Origin: Gammaproteobacteria bacterium
GTDB lineage: Bacteria > Pseudomonadota > Gammaproteobacteria > Eutrophobiales > Eutrophobiaceae
NCBI GenBank assembly: GCA_016179185.1
Contig: JACORW010000075.1
Coordinates: 1-38,718, forward strand
Reading direction: 5' to 3'
DNA length: 38,718 nt
The notes under the pieces were generated by a model, which was not told the DNA's origin, searched no databases, and worked only from the letters and a program-made list of their open reading frames with translations. The position numbers and the translations under genes are program-made. Shown piece by piece: positions 15,077-25,913 of the stretch. How positions within the stretch are numbered: the first letter of the stretch is position 1; each line of letters begins with the position of its first letter.

Positions 15077-16396
15077 ATGCAAGTTTCCATAGAGTCCACC
15101 GGGGCGCTGCAACGCGTCATGCGCGTCGAACTGCCCGAGGATCGGGTTTCCGTCGAGGTGGAGAGCCGTCTGGAGAGTCTCTCCCGTACCACCCGGATCC
15201 AGGGGTTTCGCCCGGGCAAGGCCCCGTTGCGCATCGTGCGTCAGCGATTCGGCCAGCGCGTGCGCCAGGAAGTGGTCGGGGAACTGGTGCAACGGAGTTT
15301 TTACGAGGCCATCGGAAAGGAGAAGCTGCGCCCGGCGTCCGGACCCGAAATCAGCCCGCTGGAGGCAAATAGTGGCAATGGCATCCGCTATACGGCGAAG
15401 TTTGAGGTATTGCCGGACTTTGATCCCGCGGCGCCGGAAAATCTGGAGGTGGAGCGGACCGCGTGCGAGATCACCGAGGCAAATATCGACACCATGGTGG
15501 AAACGCTGCGCAAACAACATCGCACCCTGAATCCCGTGGACCGGGGTGCGCGCGGCGGCGATGTAATTGAAGTGAATTTCACCGGCCGGGTGGATGGCGG
15601 ATCATTTGAAGGTGGCGACGCCCGGGAGTTTCGAATGGAATTGGGAGCAGGGCGGCTGCTGGAAGGCTTTGAAGACGGCCTGAAGGATCGCAAGGCCGGT
15701 GACACATTCCAGCTTAATCTGAAATTTCCCGACGACTACCGCGTTGCCGCGCTGCGCGGCAAGCCCGTGACCTTCGACGTCAGCGTTCTCAAAGTGCTCG
15801 AGTCGATCCTGCCGGAGCTGGACGAGACATTCTTTGCCACCTTCGGCGTGAGGGACGGCGGCGCGGAGGGTTTTCGCAAAGAGGTGCGCGAGCATATGGA
15901 GCGGGAGGCGGCGGCCGTGATCCGCAACCGGCTGCGCGATTCGGTAATCGATGCGGTTTACCGGGCGAATGCCATTTCCCTGCCGGACATACTGGTCGAA
16001 CGGGAAAAGCAGCGATTCAGCGAGCAGCTCAGGTCGAGCCTCAAGACGCGGGGTATCACGGCCGATATTGATAAAACCCTCAAACCGGAACTTTTCGATG
16101 CGCAGGCGCGCAGACGAGTAACGGTTCAGCTTGTCGTAGGCGAGATTATCCGGCGGCAGGTTTTGAAGCCCGATCCCGCGCGCGTGCGCGCATTGATCGA
16201 GAGTACTTCCAGGAGTTACGAGGATCCGGCGGCCATAGTGAGCTGGTATTACGCCGATCGATCCCGGCTTGCTGAAATGGAAGCCATGGTGCTGGAAGAC
16301 GAGGTGATCGAGTGGCTCGCGGCCCGGGCGAGAGTGCGGGAGGTGCGGGTCCCGTTTGACGAGCTGGTCAATAAAAGGCAGACTGAATCGGCCTAG
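15077..16396 (+). CDS. tig: Trigger factor, ribosome-associated chaperone
   Basis: 439 residues, the usual length. The ribosome-binding signature GFRPGKAP is at about residue 48, the FKBP-type isomerase domain begins around residue 155 ([20 protein letters not shown]) and the C-terminal helical arms follow. It is first in the tig-clpP-clpX-lon proteostasis cluster, 42 bases after tRNA-Leu, so it may also be read from the tRNA promoter. Confidence 0.97.
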   Translation: MQVSIESTGALQRVMRVELPEDRVSVEVESRLESLSRTTRIQGFRPGKAPLRIVRQRFGQRVRQEVVGELVQRSFYEAIGKEKLRPASGPEISPLEANSGNGIRYTAKFEVLPDFDPAAPENLEVERTACEITEANIDTMVETLRKQHRTLNPVDRGARGGDVIEVNFTGRVDGGSFEGGDAREFRMELGAGRLLEGFEDGLKDRKAGDTFQLNLKFPDDYRVAALRGKPVTFDVSVLKVLESILPELDETFFATFGVRDGGAEGFRKEVREHMEREAAAVIRNRLRDSVIDAVYRANAISLPDILVEREKQRFSEQLRSSLKTRGITADIDKTLKPELFDAQARRRVTVQLVVGEIIRRQVLKPDPARVRALIESTSRSYEDPAAIVSWYYADRSRLAEMEAMVLEDEVIEWLAARARVREVRVPFDELVNKRQTESA

Positions 16397-16433
16397 AATT
16401 CTCGGAGGGGTACTGCACGTCGGCAGAAAAACC

Positions 16434-17084
16434 ATGGCAAACAAAGAGATACACGCACTCAACCTGGTGCCGATGGTGGTGGAACAGACGGCCCGCGGCG
16501 AGCGCGCCTATGACATCTTCTCCCGTCTGTTGAAGGAGCGTGTGGTTTTTCTGGTGGGTGATGTCCAGGATCAGGTTGCCAATCTGGTGATCGCCCAATT
16601 GCTGTTTCTGGAATCCGAGAATCCCGACAAGGACATCCATTTCTATATCAATTCGCCGGGCGGGTCGGTCTCCTCGGGTCTGGCGATTTACGACACCATG
16701 CAGTTCATCAAGCCGCAGGTCAGCACCATGTGCGTGGGGCAGGCGGCCAGCATGGGTGCGATCCTGCTGTCCGGCGGCGCCCACGGCAAGCGATTCTGCC
16801 TGCCGCATTCGCGCGTGATGATTCACCAGCCGCTCGGCGGCTTCCAGGGACAGGCGTCCGACTTCGAGATCCATACGCGCGAGATCCTGAAGGCGCGGGA
16901 TCGGTTGAACAACATCCTGGCGAAGCACACCGGCCAGCCGCTGGAAAAAATCCAGCAGGACACCGAACGCGACCATTTTCTCGGGGCGGACGAGGCCCGC
17001 GCCTATGGGCTGGTGGATGCCGTGCTGACCGAACGGCTGGCGGCCGCCGGCGCGGACAGCGCCAGAAAGGAAGACAGCGGCTGA
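16434..17084 (+). CDS. clpP: ATP-dependent Clp protease proteolytic subunit
   Basis: 216 residues from ATG 16434 ([19 protein letters not shown]). Serine protease forming a tetradecamer with ClpX. The catalytic Ser is in [14 protein letters not shown], the His in [12 protein letters not shown], and the Asp follows in the QQDTERDHF region. [20 protein letters not shown] is conserved. A GGAGG at about 16404 is rather far upstream (over 20 bases) from the chosen ATG, but no better in-frame start lies closer to it. 43 bases separate it from clpX. Confidence 0.97.
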   Translation: MANKEIHALNLVPMVVEQTARGERAYDIFSRLLKERVVFLVGDVQDQVANLVIAQLLFLESENPDKDIHFYINSPGGSVSSGLAIYDTMQFIKPQVSTMCVGQAASMGAILLSGGAHGKRFCLPHSRVMIHQPLGGFQGQASDFEIHTREILKARDRLNNILAKHTGQPLEKIQQDTERDHFLGADEARAYGLVDAVLTERLAAAGADSARKEDSG

Positions 17085-17127
17085 GTGCCGGCATTGGAAC
17101 ACTGTTCGATCCCGACCGGAGTCGATC

Positions 17128-18408
<1,281 letters not shown>

Positions 18409-18444
18409 CGCCGCGCATTCCGCCGCCGCCGCGCGGCCGGAAGC

Positions 18445-18473
18445 CTTGATTCCACCCGCCGCCGGCCCCATAT
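18445..18473 (+). promoter_or_regulatory. Sigma32-type heat-shock promoter of lon
   Basis: CTTGATT (18445-18451), a 14-base spacer and CCCCATAT (18466-18473) match the RpoH consensus CTTGAAA - 13/14 - CCCCATNT, with the -10 exact. The lon ATG lies 38 bases further on. lon is a known heat-shock gene, so function and sequence agree. Confidence 0.75.
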
Positions 18474-18511
18474 CTCCTGCGCATATGTCTGCAATCGGGT
18501 GAGCCCCCATC

Positions 18512-20932
18512 ATGCAAAACAAGACTGAGCAGCAGCCTGGCATCTATCCGGTCCTGCCGTTGCGCGACGTGGTTGTCTACCCGCACATGGTCATTCCGCT
18601 GTTCGTGGGCCGGGAGAAGTCCGTCCGTGCGCTGGATCAGGCGATGCAGGGCAGCAAACAGATCCTGCTCGTGGCGCAGAAAAGCGCGGCCGAGGACGAC
18701 CCGAAGATTGACCAGATCTATCCCGTCGGCACGTTGTCGAACATTCTGCAGTTGCTGAAACTTCCCGACGGCACCATCAAGGTGCTGGTGGAGGGGGCGC
18801 GGCGGGCCCGCATCCTGGAATTCACCGAGACCGAGGAGATGTTCGTGGTCGCGGCGGAACTGCTTGAGCCCAGTTTCATTGACGAGCGCGAACTGGACGT
18901 GCTCAGCCGCTCCGCGCTCAATCAGTTCGAGCAGTACGTGAAGCTCAACAAGAAGGTGCCGCCTGAAATCCTGTCTTCGCTGGCGGGGATCGACGACCCC
19001 AGCCGGCTGGCCGACACCATTGCCGCGCACATGTCCATCAAGATTGAGGACAAGCAGCGCGTCCTGGAACTGGTGGACATCCGCGAGCGCCTGCAGCACC
19101 TGATCGGTCTGATGGAGGCCGAGATTGATCTGCTGCAGGTGGAAAAGCGCATCCGCGGCCGGGTCAAGTCGCAGATGGAAAAAAGCCAGCGCGAGTACTA
19201 CCTGAACGAGCAGATGAAGGCCATCCAGAAGGAATTGGGCGAAATGGAGGACGCCCCGAACGAGATCGAGGAAATCGGGAAAAAGATCGCAAAATCGGGC
19301 ATGCCCAAGGCGGTGCGCGTCAAGGCCACGTCCGAGCTGAACAAGCTGAAGATGATGTCACCGATGTCCGCGGAGGCCACCGTGGTGCGCAATTACGTGG
19401 ACTGGCTGGTGAACGTACCTTGGAAATCGCGCAGCCGCATCTCCCGGGACATCGAAAAGGCCGAGCGCGTGCTGGAGGAGGACCATTACGGACTGGAGAA
19501 GGTCAAGGAACGCATACTTGAGTATCTGGCGGTGCAGCAGCGCGTGAAGCAGTTGAAGGGCCCGATCCTGTGCCTGGTAGGCCCGCCGGGCGTCGGCAAG
19601 ACCTCGCTCGGGCGGTCCATCGCCCGGGCCACGAACCGCAAATTCGTGCGCATGTCCCTGGGGGGCGTGCGCGATGAGGCGGAGATTCGCGGACACCGGC
19701 GCACATATATCGGCTCGCTGCCCGGCAAGATCCTGCAAAGCATGGCCAAGGTCGCCACCAAGAATCCGCTAATGCTGCTCGACGAGATCGACAAGATGGC
19801 CATGGACTTTCGCGGCGATCCCGCATCCGCGCTGCTGGAAGTGCTCGACCCGGAGCAGAATCATGCATTTAACGACCACTACCTGGAAGTGGATTATGAC
19901 CTGTCCGAAGTGATGTTCGTGACCACCGCCAACAGCCTCAACATCCCGCCGGCGCTGCTCGACCGCATGGAAGTCATCCGCCTGTCCGGTTACACCGAGG
20001 ATGAAAAGGTCAGGATCGCGCAGAAGTACCTGATCCCCAAGCAGAAAGAGCGCAACGGCCTCAAGGCCGATGAGCTGGTCCTGCGCGAGCAGGCCATCCG
20101 CGACATCATTCGCTACTACACGCGCGAGGCCGGCGTGCGCAACCTGGAACGGGAGATCGCCAACATCTCCCGGAAGGTGGTCAAGAACCTGCTGAAGTCG
20201 CCGGACACGAAGAGCGTGACGATAGCCAGCAAGCATCTGGAAAAGCTGATCGGCGTCCGGCGCCACCGCTTCGGCCGCGCGGACGAGCAGGACCGGGTCG
20301 GGCAGGTCACCGGTCTGGCCTGGACCGAAGTGGGTGGCGATCTGCTGACCATTGAAGCGGCGGTCGTGCGCGGCAAGGGCAAGGCGACGCATACCGGGCA
20401 TCTGGGCGAGGTAATGAAGGAGTCCATAGAGGCCGCAATGACAGTGGTGCGCAGCCGCAGCGCCGTGCTCGGCATTGACCCGGACTTCTACAAGGATCAC
20501 GACTTTCACATTCACGTGCCGGAAGGGGCGACGCCGAAGGACGGCCCGAGCGCGGGTGTGGCGATGTGTACCGCGCTCGTGTCGGCATTGAGCGGCATTG
20601 CCGTAAAGGCCAATGTCGCCATGACCGGCGAGATTACGCTGCGCGGCGAAGTGCTGCCCATCGGTGGTCTGAAGGAGAAACTCCTTGCTGCGTTGCGCGG
20701 CGGCATCGCAACGGTTCTCATCCCGCGCGAGAATGAGCCGCAACTTGTCGACATTCCGAAGAATATCAAACAAGGTCTTGATATCCGGCCGGTCCGCTGG
20801 ATAGACGAGGTGCTCGCTGTCGCACTGCAACGCGCGCCGGAACCGCGGCCCGATTCGCCACCCACAGCCGAAGTCGTCAAAAAGGACGAGCCCGCCAGTG
20901 AAGGCGACAAGGACGTGTTGCGTACTCACTAA
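18512..20932 (+). CDS. lon: ATP-dependent Lon protease
   Basis: 806 residues. The N-terminal substrate domain begins [20 protein letters not shown]; the AAA+ domain has Walker [11 protein letters not shown] at about residue 355 and Walker [10 protein letters not shown]; the C-terminal protease carries the catalytic Ser in [11 protein letters not shown] (about 678) and Lys in [12 protein letters not shown] (about 721). The usual C-terminus is followed by a charged tail ([15 protein letters not shown]). Its stop codon TAA is part of the CTAA duplicated by insertion of the MITE-like element, so the coding sequence is intact but its own downstream sequence, including any terminator, has been displaced. 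Confidence 0.98.
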   Translation: MQNKTEQQPGIYPVLPLRDVVVYPHMVIPLFVGREKSVRALDQAMQGSKQILLVAQKSAAEDDPKIDQIYPVGTLSNILQLLKLPDGTIKVLVEGARRARILEFTETEEMFVVAAELLEPSFIDERELDVLSRSALNQFEQYVKLNKKVPPEILSSLAGIDDPSRLADTIAAHMSIKIEDKQRVLELVDIRERLQHLIGLMEAEIDLLQVEKRIRGRVKSQMEKSQREYYLNEQMKAIQKELGEMEDAPNEIEEIGKKIAKSGMPKAVRVKATSELNKLKMMSPMSAEATVVRNYVDWLVNVPWKSRSRISRDIEKAERVLEEDHYGLEKVKERILEYLAVQQRVKQLKGPILCLVGPPGVGKTSLGRSIARATNRKFVRMSLGGVRDEAEIRGHRRTYIGSLPGKILQSMAKVATKNPLMLLDEIDKMAMDFRGDPASALLEVLDPEQNHAFNDHYLEVDYDLSEVMFVTTANSLNIPPALLDRMEVIRLSGYTEDEKVRIAQKYLIPKQKERNGLKADELVLREQAIRDIIRYYTREAGVRNLEREIANISRKVVKNLLKSPDTKSVTIASKHLEKLIGVRRHRFGRADEQDRVGQVTGLAWTEVGGDLLTIEAAVVRGKGKATHTGHLGEVMKESIEAAMTVVRSRSAVLGIDPDFYKDHDFHIHVPEGATPKDGPSAGVAMCTALVSALSGIAVKANVAMTGEITLRGEVLPIGGLKEKLLAALRGGIATVLIPRENEPQLVDIPKNIKQGLDIRPVRWIDEVLAVALQRAPEPRPDSPPTAEVVKKDEPASEGDKDVLRTH

Positions 20933-21149
20933 CAGTTTGATGCAAAAGTCCGTCCCTGGACTTTTGCCTCCCGCTTCGGCCAAAGCGCAGCTTCGGCCTC
21001 GCTCCGTTTATCAAGCACTTGCGTGCTTGATAAACGCCGCGCCCTATCCGACCGCCAGGGACGGCGGAAGTGCAGATTTCGCAGGAGCAGGAAATCTGCC
21101 GTGGGGCGCTGCAGGTTGATGCAAAAAGAGTTTTGCATCTACCTGCTAA
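20929..21149. mobile_element. MITE-like element copy 2 (213 bp plus CTAA target duplications)
   Basis: The element is 20933-21145, flanked by CTAA (20929-20932 and 21146-21149), the reverse complement of the TTAG flanking copy 1. The ends are CAGTTTGATGCAAAA and TTTTGCATCTACCTG. The left half is nearly identical to copy 1. Interior palindromes are AAAAGTCCGTCCCTGGACTTTT (imperfect), TTTATCAAGCACTTG-CGTGCTTGATAAA, a CCGCC...GGCGG hairpin, CAGATTTC/GAAATCTG, and the terminal GATGCAAAA/TTTTGCATC. It is about 50 bp longer than copy 1 because it has extra hairpin modules. No ORF of its own. Confidence 0.85.
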
Positions 21150-21201
21150 TTGATGATCACCGGGAAAGCCGTTAATTCATGCGGCTTCGCGGCCGATTTG
21201 C

Positions 21202-21230
21202 TTGACGCGATTCGGGGTGCCTGTTATAAA
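21202..21230 (+). promoter_or_regulatory. Sigma70 promoter of hupB
   Basis: TTGACG (21202-21207), a 17-base spacer and TATAAA (21225-21230), followed by a long untranslated leader of about 90 bases before the hupB ATG. The promoter lies 53 bases beyond the MITE end, so the insertion spared it. Confidence 0.75.
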
Positions 21231-21325
21231 TCCGCCGCGGTTTCTCACCCGCCAAAAAATTCCGAAATCAAAACCCCGAAGGATGGTGCTGCGCAGGGGA
21301 TCTCAAGCTAAGGGGAATTTCACTC

Positions 21326-21598
21326 ATGAACAAAGCAGAACTGATTGATGCGGTTGCCGACGCTGCCGACATTTCCAAAGCGGCCGCGACGAGAGCGGTG
21401 GATGGTGCGCTGGATGCGATCACCAAGGCGTTGAAAAAGGGGGATGCGGTCACGTTGGTTGGATTCGGGACGTTTTCCGTTCGCAAGCGCGCGGCACGCC
21501 AGGGTCGCAATCCGCGCACTGGGGAAGTAATCAAGATCAAAGCTTCAAAGGCACCGGGCTTCAAGGCTGGCAAGGCATTCAAGGATGCCCTAAACTAG
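21326..21598 (+). CDS. hupB: DNA-binding protein HU-beta
   Basis: 90 residues, the standard HU length: [21 protein letters not shown] at the N-terminus, the dimerisation helices, [26 protein letters not shown] forming the DNA-binding arm, and [21 protein letters not shown] at the end. It bends and compacts DNA. The usual neighbours lon upstream and ppiD downstream are kept. Confidence 0.98.
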   Translation: MNKAELIDAVADAADISKAAATRAVDGALDAITKALKKGDAVTLVGFGTFSVRKRAARQGRNPRTGEVIKIKASKAPGFKAGKAFKDALN

Positions 21599-21610
21599 CG
21601 CGCCTCTTTT

Positions 21611-21686
21611 GGGTGCTTAGCTCAGCCGGGAGAGCGTCGCCCTTACAAGGCGAAGGTCGGAGGTTCGATCCCCCCAGCACCCACCA
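21611..21686 (+). tRNA. tRNA-Val(UAC)
   Basis: 76 nt with CCA encoded. The acceptor stem GGGTGCT pairs with AGCACCC; the anticodon stem CGCC.../GGCG encloses CTTACAA with anticodon TAC; T loop TTCGATC. It starts 12 bases after the hupB stop and is likely cotranscribed with tRNA-Asp. Confidence 0.97.
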
Positions 21687-21697
21687 GATGTTGCCCA

Positions 21698-21774
21698 GGA
21701 GTGGTAGTTCAGCTGGTTAGAATACCGGCCTGTCACGCCGGGGGTCGCGGGTTCGAGTCCCGTCCACTCCGCCA
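21698..21774 (+). tRNA. tRNA-Asp(GUC)
   Basis: 77 nt with CCA encoded. The acceptor stem GGAGTGG pairs with CCACTCC, discriminator G; the anticodon stem CGGC/GCCG encloses CTGTCAC with anticodon GTC; T arm GCGGG-TTCGAGT-CCCGT. Confidence 0.97.
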
Positions 21775-21781
21775 AAATCAG

Positions 21782-21819
21782 CGGGCGCCCCTTAGTAACT
21801 CTAAGGCGTGCCCGTTTTT
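21782..21819 (+). terminator. Rho-independent terminator after tRNA-Asp
   Basis: A stem from CGGGCGC-C-CCTTAG pairing with CTAAGG-C-GTGCCCG (one C-C mismatch, one G-T) with a 5-base loop, followed by TTTTTG. It closes the hupB/tRNA-Val/tRNA-Asp transcript before ppiD. Confidence 0.85.
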
Positions 21820-21853
21820 GTTTTCCTGAGCAGATTCGCAGGTTATAGCCGTC

Positions 21854-23758
21854 ATGTTGCAACTCATCCGGGACAAGGTGCAGGGCTGGATCGCGGTGGC
21901 AATACTGCTGCTGTTGATCATCCCGTTTGCCTTCTGGGGCATCAATTACTACTTCGATTACGCCGCCGAAGTGAGTGTCGTCAGCGTCGCCGACACGGAT
22001 GTGCCGCTTCGCGACTATCAACGCTCACTGCAGAACCTGCGGCAGCGCTGGATTGCCGCCACCCAGGGCAAGGTGCCCGTGGAAGACGAGATCCTGAAAA
22101 AACAGGCCCTGGAGAGCCTGATTAACCGCCAGTTGCTGTTCAACGCGGCCAAGGGACTCGGACTGCGGATCGGCAACGAGCAGGTGCGCGCTGCCATTGA
22201 GGACGTGGATGCGTTCCGCGGAGCGAACGGCTTCGATCCCGTGGTGTACGAATCCGCCATCGGGCAGATGGGGCTGTCGCCCGCCGGGTTTGAATCCCAG
22301 GTCCGGGACGACCTGATGGCTGAGCAGATCCAGAGCGCGATCGTGGACAGTGTGTTTGCGTCCGGCGACGAGGTGCGCGCACTGGCCGGTCTGCGCCGGC
22401 AGACCCGTGACTTCGAGTATGCCGTAGTGTCCTCGGACGCCGCCAAGGAAGGCGTCAGGATCACAGACGATGAAATAAAGGACTTCTACTCTAAGAACGT
22501 GGATTTGTTCCAGGAACCCGAACAGGTGAAGGTGGCGTACCTGCACATCACGCTGCAACGCCTCGCGGACGAAGTGGCGGTGGATGATGCGACGCTGGAA
22601 TCCTGGTACCAGGACAATGCGGCGAATTACACGGTAGCGGAGCAGCGCGAAGTCCGGCAGGTACTGGTGCCGCTGGCGGAACAGGCGGATCAGGCTGCCG
22701 TGGATGCGGTGCGCGTCCGCGCCGAAAGCCTGCTGGAACGCATCCGCGGCGGCGCAAAAATGGCGGACGTCGTCGTCGAGGACGGGGAGACCGGCAACGA
22801 GCCGCTGGAATTCAGTGAATTCGGATTACTCGGTCGCGGCGTGCTCGATGCGGAGATTGAAGAAGCGGTGTTCGCCGCGGCCGCCGGTCAGGCCCTGGGG
22901 CCGATCCGATCCAGATTCGGGTTTCACGTGGTGGAGGTGGGACAGATCAAGCAAAGCCAGGCGACGTCGTTTGCCGAAGTGCGCGCCGATGTGGAGCGCG
23001 ACTACCGCCACACCGAGGCGGCCCAGGCCTACGCCGATCTGGCGGATCGTCTGGCGACCACGGCCTACGAACACCCGGACAGCCTGGAGGCGGCCGCCGA
23101 GGCGCTTGATCTGCCGATCCGGGAAAGCACGTTGTTCAGCCGCGAGAACCCGCCGGAGGCGTTGCTGGGCAACCCGCAGGTGCTGGAGGCGGTATTCTCG
23201 CAAGAAGTGCTCAGACAGCACAATAACAGCGAGCTGATCGAGCTGGAAGGAGATCAGGCGATTGTATTGCGGATTGCCGAGCATGTGCCCGCGAAGGCGA
23301 TTGCACTGGAGCAGGTGCAGGAGCGGATCGTCACGCGCCTGCGGTTTGAACGTGCCAAGGTTGAAACGGAACAGCGCGGTGCGGCCCTGCTGGAGAAATT
23401 GCGCGCGGGAACAGACCGATCGCAATTGGTGTCAGGCGAGGGGCTGGAGTGGCGCGTGGCGAAGGCGGTAATGCGGGACGACCCCGGCATCAACCGCGCC
23501 ATTCTGCGCGCGGCATTCAGCGCCGGGCGTCCGGCGGGCGGCGCGCCGTTGTATGAAGGTGTCTCCATGGGATCCGGCGACTATGCCCTGGTGGCGATAT
23601 CCGGCGTTGCCGAACCGTCACCGGAATCGTTTACCAGGGAGGATCTGGACGCCGTGCGCGACGAGTTGCAGCGGCTGAAGGCATCCAATGGCTGGTCGCG
23701 TTACATGAAGGAGCTGCGGGCGCGCACGGACGTGGCCATCCGCGAGGAGCTGCTGTAG
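21854..23758 (+). CDS. ppiD: PpiD, membrane-anchored periplasmic chaperone with parvulin domain
   Basis: 634 residues. A short cytoplasmic start (MLQLIRDKVQGW) precedes one membrane segment (IAVAILLLLIIPFAFWGINYY, residues about 13-33). Then come a SurA-like N-terminal chaperone domain, a parvulin-type domain near residues 255-375 (FSEFGLLGRG and a GPIRSRFGFHVVEV end) and a C-terminal helical domain. PpiD sits at the Sec translocon exit and helps outer-membrane proteins fold. The hupB-tRNA-ppiD order is usual in gammaproteobacteria. It converges on the symporter gene with a 6-base gap and no terminator. Confidence 0.95.
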   Translation: MLQLIRDKVQGWIAVAILLLLIIPFAFWGINYYFDYAAEVSVVSVADTDVPLRDYQRSLQNLRQRWIAATQGKVPVEDEILKKQALESLINRQLLFNAAKGLGLRIGNEQVRAAIEDVDAFRGANGFDPVVYESAIGQMGLSPAGFESQVRDDLMAEQIQSAIVDSVFASGDEVRALAGLRRQTRDFEYAVVSSDAAKEGVRITDDEIKDFYSKNVDLFQEPEQVKVAYLHITLQRLADEVAVDDATLESWYQDNAANYTVAEQREVRQVLVPLAEQADQAAVDAVRVRAESLLERIRGGAKMADVVVEDGETGNEPLEFSEFGLLGRGVLDAEIEEAVFAAAAGQALGPIRSRFGFHVVEVGQIKQSQATSFAEVRADVERDYRHTEAAQAYADLADRLATTAYEHPDSLEAAAEALDLPIRESTLFSRENPPEALLGNPQVLEAVFSQEVLRQHNNSELIELEGDQAIVLRIAEHVPAKAIALEQVQERIVTRLRFERAKVETEQRGAALLEKLRAGTDRSQLVSGEGLEWRVAKAVMRDDPGINRAILRAAFSAGRPAGGAPLYEGVSMGSGDYALVAISGVAEPSPESFTREDLDAVRDELQRLKASNGWSRYMKELRARTDVAIREELL

Positions 23759-23764
23759 ACGGAA

Positions 23765-25009
23765 TCATTTCTCCGACGCCGCACCGGTCGTGAGGTGATT
23801 CACCACGGCAGTTCCAACGCCGTTACCCCACACGTTGATCACGGTCCGGCAGCGATCCAGAAACCAGTCCACGGCCAGGATCAGGCCAATCCCTTCCGCC
23901 GGCAGATTTACCGCCGACATGACGATCACCATGTTTACCAGCCCATGCTGCGGCACGCCGGCCGTGGCAATGCCCGCCAGCGCCGCGGTGATAACGACCA
24001 CGGCCTGCTGGGCAGCGGGCATGTCCATGCCATAGGCCTGGGCGATGAACATGGTTGCCGCGGCCTGATACAACGCGGTTCCATTGCGGTTCAGGGCGGT
24101 ACCCAGCGGCAGCACGAATCTGACCACGGGCTCCCGCATGTTGGCGTCGCGCGCGCAGTCCATGGCCAGCGGCAAAGTGGCTGCCGAGCTGCCGGTGCCG
24201 AAGGCGGTCACCAGCGCCCGCAGAAAGTGAACGGCGTACGGCAGTGGGGACGTGCGCACCAGGATCAGCACCGCGCACAGGGTCAGGAAGTGCACGCCGA
24301 GTCCCATGATTACCGTGACGACATAGCTGCCGACCGAGGTAATCTCGCGCCGGAATCCCTCACCGCCGAGGGCGCCGAATCGCGCCGCAAGCAGCGCGAA
24401 GATGCCGATGGGCGCGAGATAAAGGATCCAGCCGATCAGCCGCATGATGGCCTCGTTCAGTATTTCCACCAGATTGATGACGGGTTGCGCCCGCGGCCCC
24501 ATTCCGGCCAGGGCCAGCGCGAGCAGCAATGCAAACAGCATGATGGGCAGAATGAGTCCGTCCGCGGCAGCCTGCACCAGGTTGGGTGAAATAAGGGTGC
24601 GGATGATGCTTTCCAGTCCGGTGTTTGTCGCCTCAACAGTCGGCACTACCGCGCCGGCGGATCGCGCGCCAGCGCCGGGCTGAACGATATCGGCGGTCAG
24701 TACACCCGTGGTCGTGGCGACCAGCGTGCTGGCAATGATGAACACGCCGGTGACGGCTCCGGCGCGCCCGACCGCATGCGCGGCGCCGAGCGGAGCGATG
24801 CCGCTGATGATGGCGGTGACCACCAGCGGCAGGATGGTCATCTTGAGCGCGTCCAGGAAAAGATCGCCGAGCCAGCCCCAGCCCGTCATGACGGGTCCGA
24901 ACCACCAGCCCGCGGCCACGCCGCCGGCGGCGCCAGTCAGAATGCCGGCCAGCAGCCGGTCAGCAAAAATAAAGGCGACAGACTCCCTTTTTTTGCCGGA
25001 ATTTGGCAA
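23765..25009 (-). CDS. Dicarboxylate/amino acid:cation symporter (DAACS) family protein
   Basis: 414 residues with about eight membrane segments and two re-entrant loops. HP1 carries FGTGSSAATLPLAM (residues 270-283), and TM8 has DWFLDRCRTVINVWGN (381-396), so the fold is that of GltP/DctA. Compared with the archaeal GltPh, the substrate-binding Asp, Arg, Thr and Asn of TM8 (D385, R388, T389, N392 here) are kept. The two acidic cation-site residues are replaced by Asn: NMDGT is NRNGT (N309) and the final GD is GN (N396). Substrate and coupling ion may therefore differ from ordinary glutamate or C4-dicarboxylate carriers. A single gene between ppiD and fabI. Confidence 0.9.
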   Translation of the reverse strand: MPNSGKKRESVAFIFADRLLAGILTGAAGGVAAGWWFGPVMTGWGWLGDLFLDALKMTILPLVVTAIISGIAPLGAAHAVGRAGAVTGVFIIASTLVATTTGVLTADIVQPGAGARSAGAVVPTVEATNTGLESIIRTLISPNLVQAAADGLILPIMLFALLLALALAGMGPRAQPVINLVEILNEAIMRLIGWILYLAPIGIFALLAARFGALGGEGFRREITSVGSYVVTVIMGLGVHFLTLCAVLILVRTSPLPYAVHFLRALVTAFGTGSSAATLPLAMDCARDANMREPVVRFVLPLGTALNRNGTALYQAAATMFIAQAYGMDMPAAQQAVVVITAALAGIATAGVPQHGLVNMVIVMSAVNLPAEGIGLILAVDWFLDRCRTVINVWGNGVGTAVVNHLTTGAASEK

Positions 25010-25056
25010 TTTATCCGCCGGGTAATTAATAACGGTCAGTCCCGATTATTCTCGGG

Positions 25057-25080
25057 GTTAGCAGGTTGGTGCAAAACGTC
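25057..25080. repeat. Solitary end of the MITE-like element
   Basis: TTAGCAGGTTGGTGCAAAA followed by cgtcc matches the left terminus of copies 1 and 2 with one change, then the similarity stops just before the fabI stop codon. It is probably a remnant of a third, mostly deleted copy; no right end is seen nearby. Confidence 0.6.
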
Positions 25081-25083
25081 CGG

Positions 25084-25863
25084 TTACTCCGCTGAGCCGA
25101 CTATGCTGTACCCGCAGTCCACGTAGGTGACCCCGCCGGTCACAGCGGAGGCGTAGTCCGAGCACAGAAACGCTGCGACGTTGCCCACTTCATCAATGGT
25201 CACGTTGCGGCGCAGCGGCGCGGTCTTCTCCACCTGGACGAGGAACTCCTTCAGGCCCCGAATGCCGGATGCAGCCAGCGTCCGTATCGGACCGGCGGAG
25301 ATGGCGTTGACGCGGATGCCTTCCGGACCGAGGCTTGCCGCCATGTAGCGCACGTTCGCCTCCAGACTGGCCTTGGCAACGCCCATCACGTTGTAGTGCG
25401 GCATCGCGCGTACCGCGCCGATGTAGGTCATTGTCAGCATCGCACCGTTGCGCCCCTTCATCAGCGGGCGCGCGGCGTGACCCAGGGCGGTGAAACTGTA
25501 GGAACTGACATCGTGGGCCATGCGGAAGCCCTCGCGGCTGACGGTGTCCAGATACTGGCCCTCGAGCATTTCGCGCGGGGCGTATGCCACGGAGTGCACC
25601 AGGATGTCGAGACCGTCCCAGTGTTGCCCCAGACGCTCAAACACGGCGCGGATTTCGTCGTCGGAGGCCACCTCGCACGGCAAAGTGATCCTGGACTGGC
25701 ATTCGGCGGCAAACTCCTCGACCCGTTCACGCAGCCGCTCGTTCTGATAGGTAAAGGCCAGTTCCGCCCCTTCCCGGCGCATGGCCCTGGCGATGCCCCA
25801 GGCAATGGAGCGGTTGCTGGCCACGCCCACAATCAGCGCGCGCTTGCCCTGCAAAAGTCCCAT
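25084..25863 (-). CDS. fabI: Enoyl-[acyl-carrier-protein] reductase (NADH)
   Basis: 259 residues, standard FabI length. It performs the last reduction of each fatty acid elongation cycle. Seen are the atypical nucleotide-binding start [20 protein letters not shown], the catalytic pair in [22 protein letters not shown] (Tyr and Lys with the Y-x6-K spacing) and [13 protein letters not shown]. Where E. coli has HSIGFAP, this has HSVAYAP, so the residue equivalent to Gly93 is Ala; that glycine lies in the triclosan site, but such natural variants occur in other species and imply nothing certain. Start ATG 25863 has an AGGGG upstream. Confidence 0.97.
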   Translation of the reverse strand: MGLLQGKRALIVGVASNRSIAWGIARAMRREGAELAFTYQNERLRERVEEFAAECQSRITLPCEVASDDEIRAVFERLGQHWDGLDILVHSVAYAPREMLEGQYLDTVSREGFRMAHDVSSYSFTALGHAARPLMKGRNGAMLTMTYIGAVRAMPHYNVMGVAKASLEANVRYMAASLGPEGIRVNAISAGPIRTLAASGIRGLKEFLVQVEKTAPLRRNVTIDEVGNVAAFLCSDYASAVTGGVTYVDCGYSIVGSAE

Positions 25864-25913
25864 GGCAGTCCCCTTGTCATGAATTGATCCGCGGGCGGAT
25901 TTCCGGCCCGCGG

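Noticed and set aside
19769..20983. A 404-codon minus-strand open frame opposite lon
   Set aside because: It is the antisense of the well-conserved Lon AAA+ and protease domains and shows no protein-family features.
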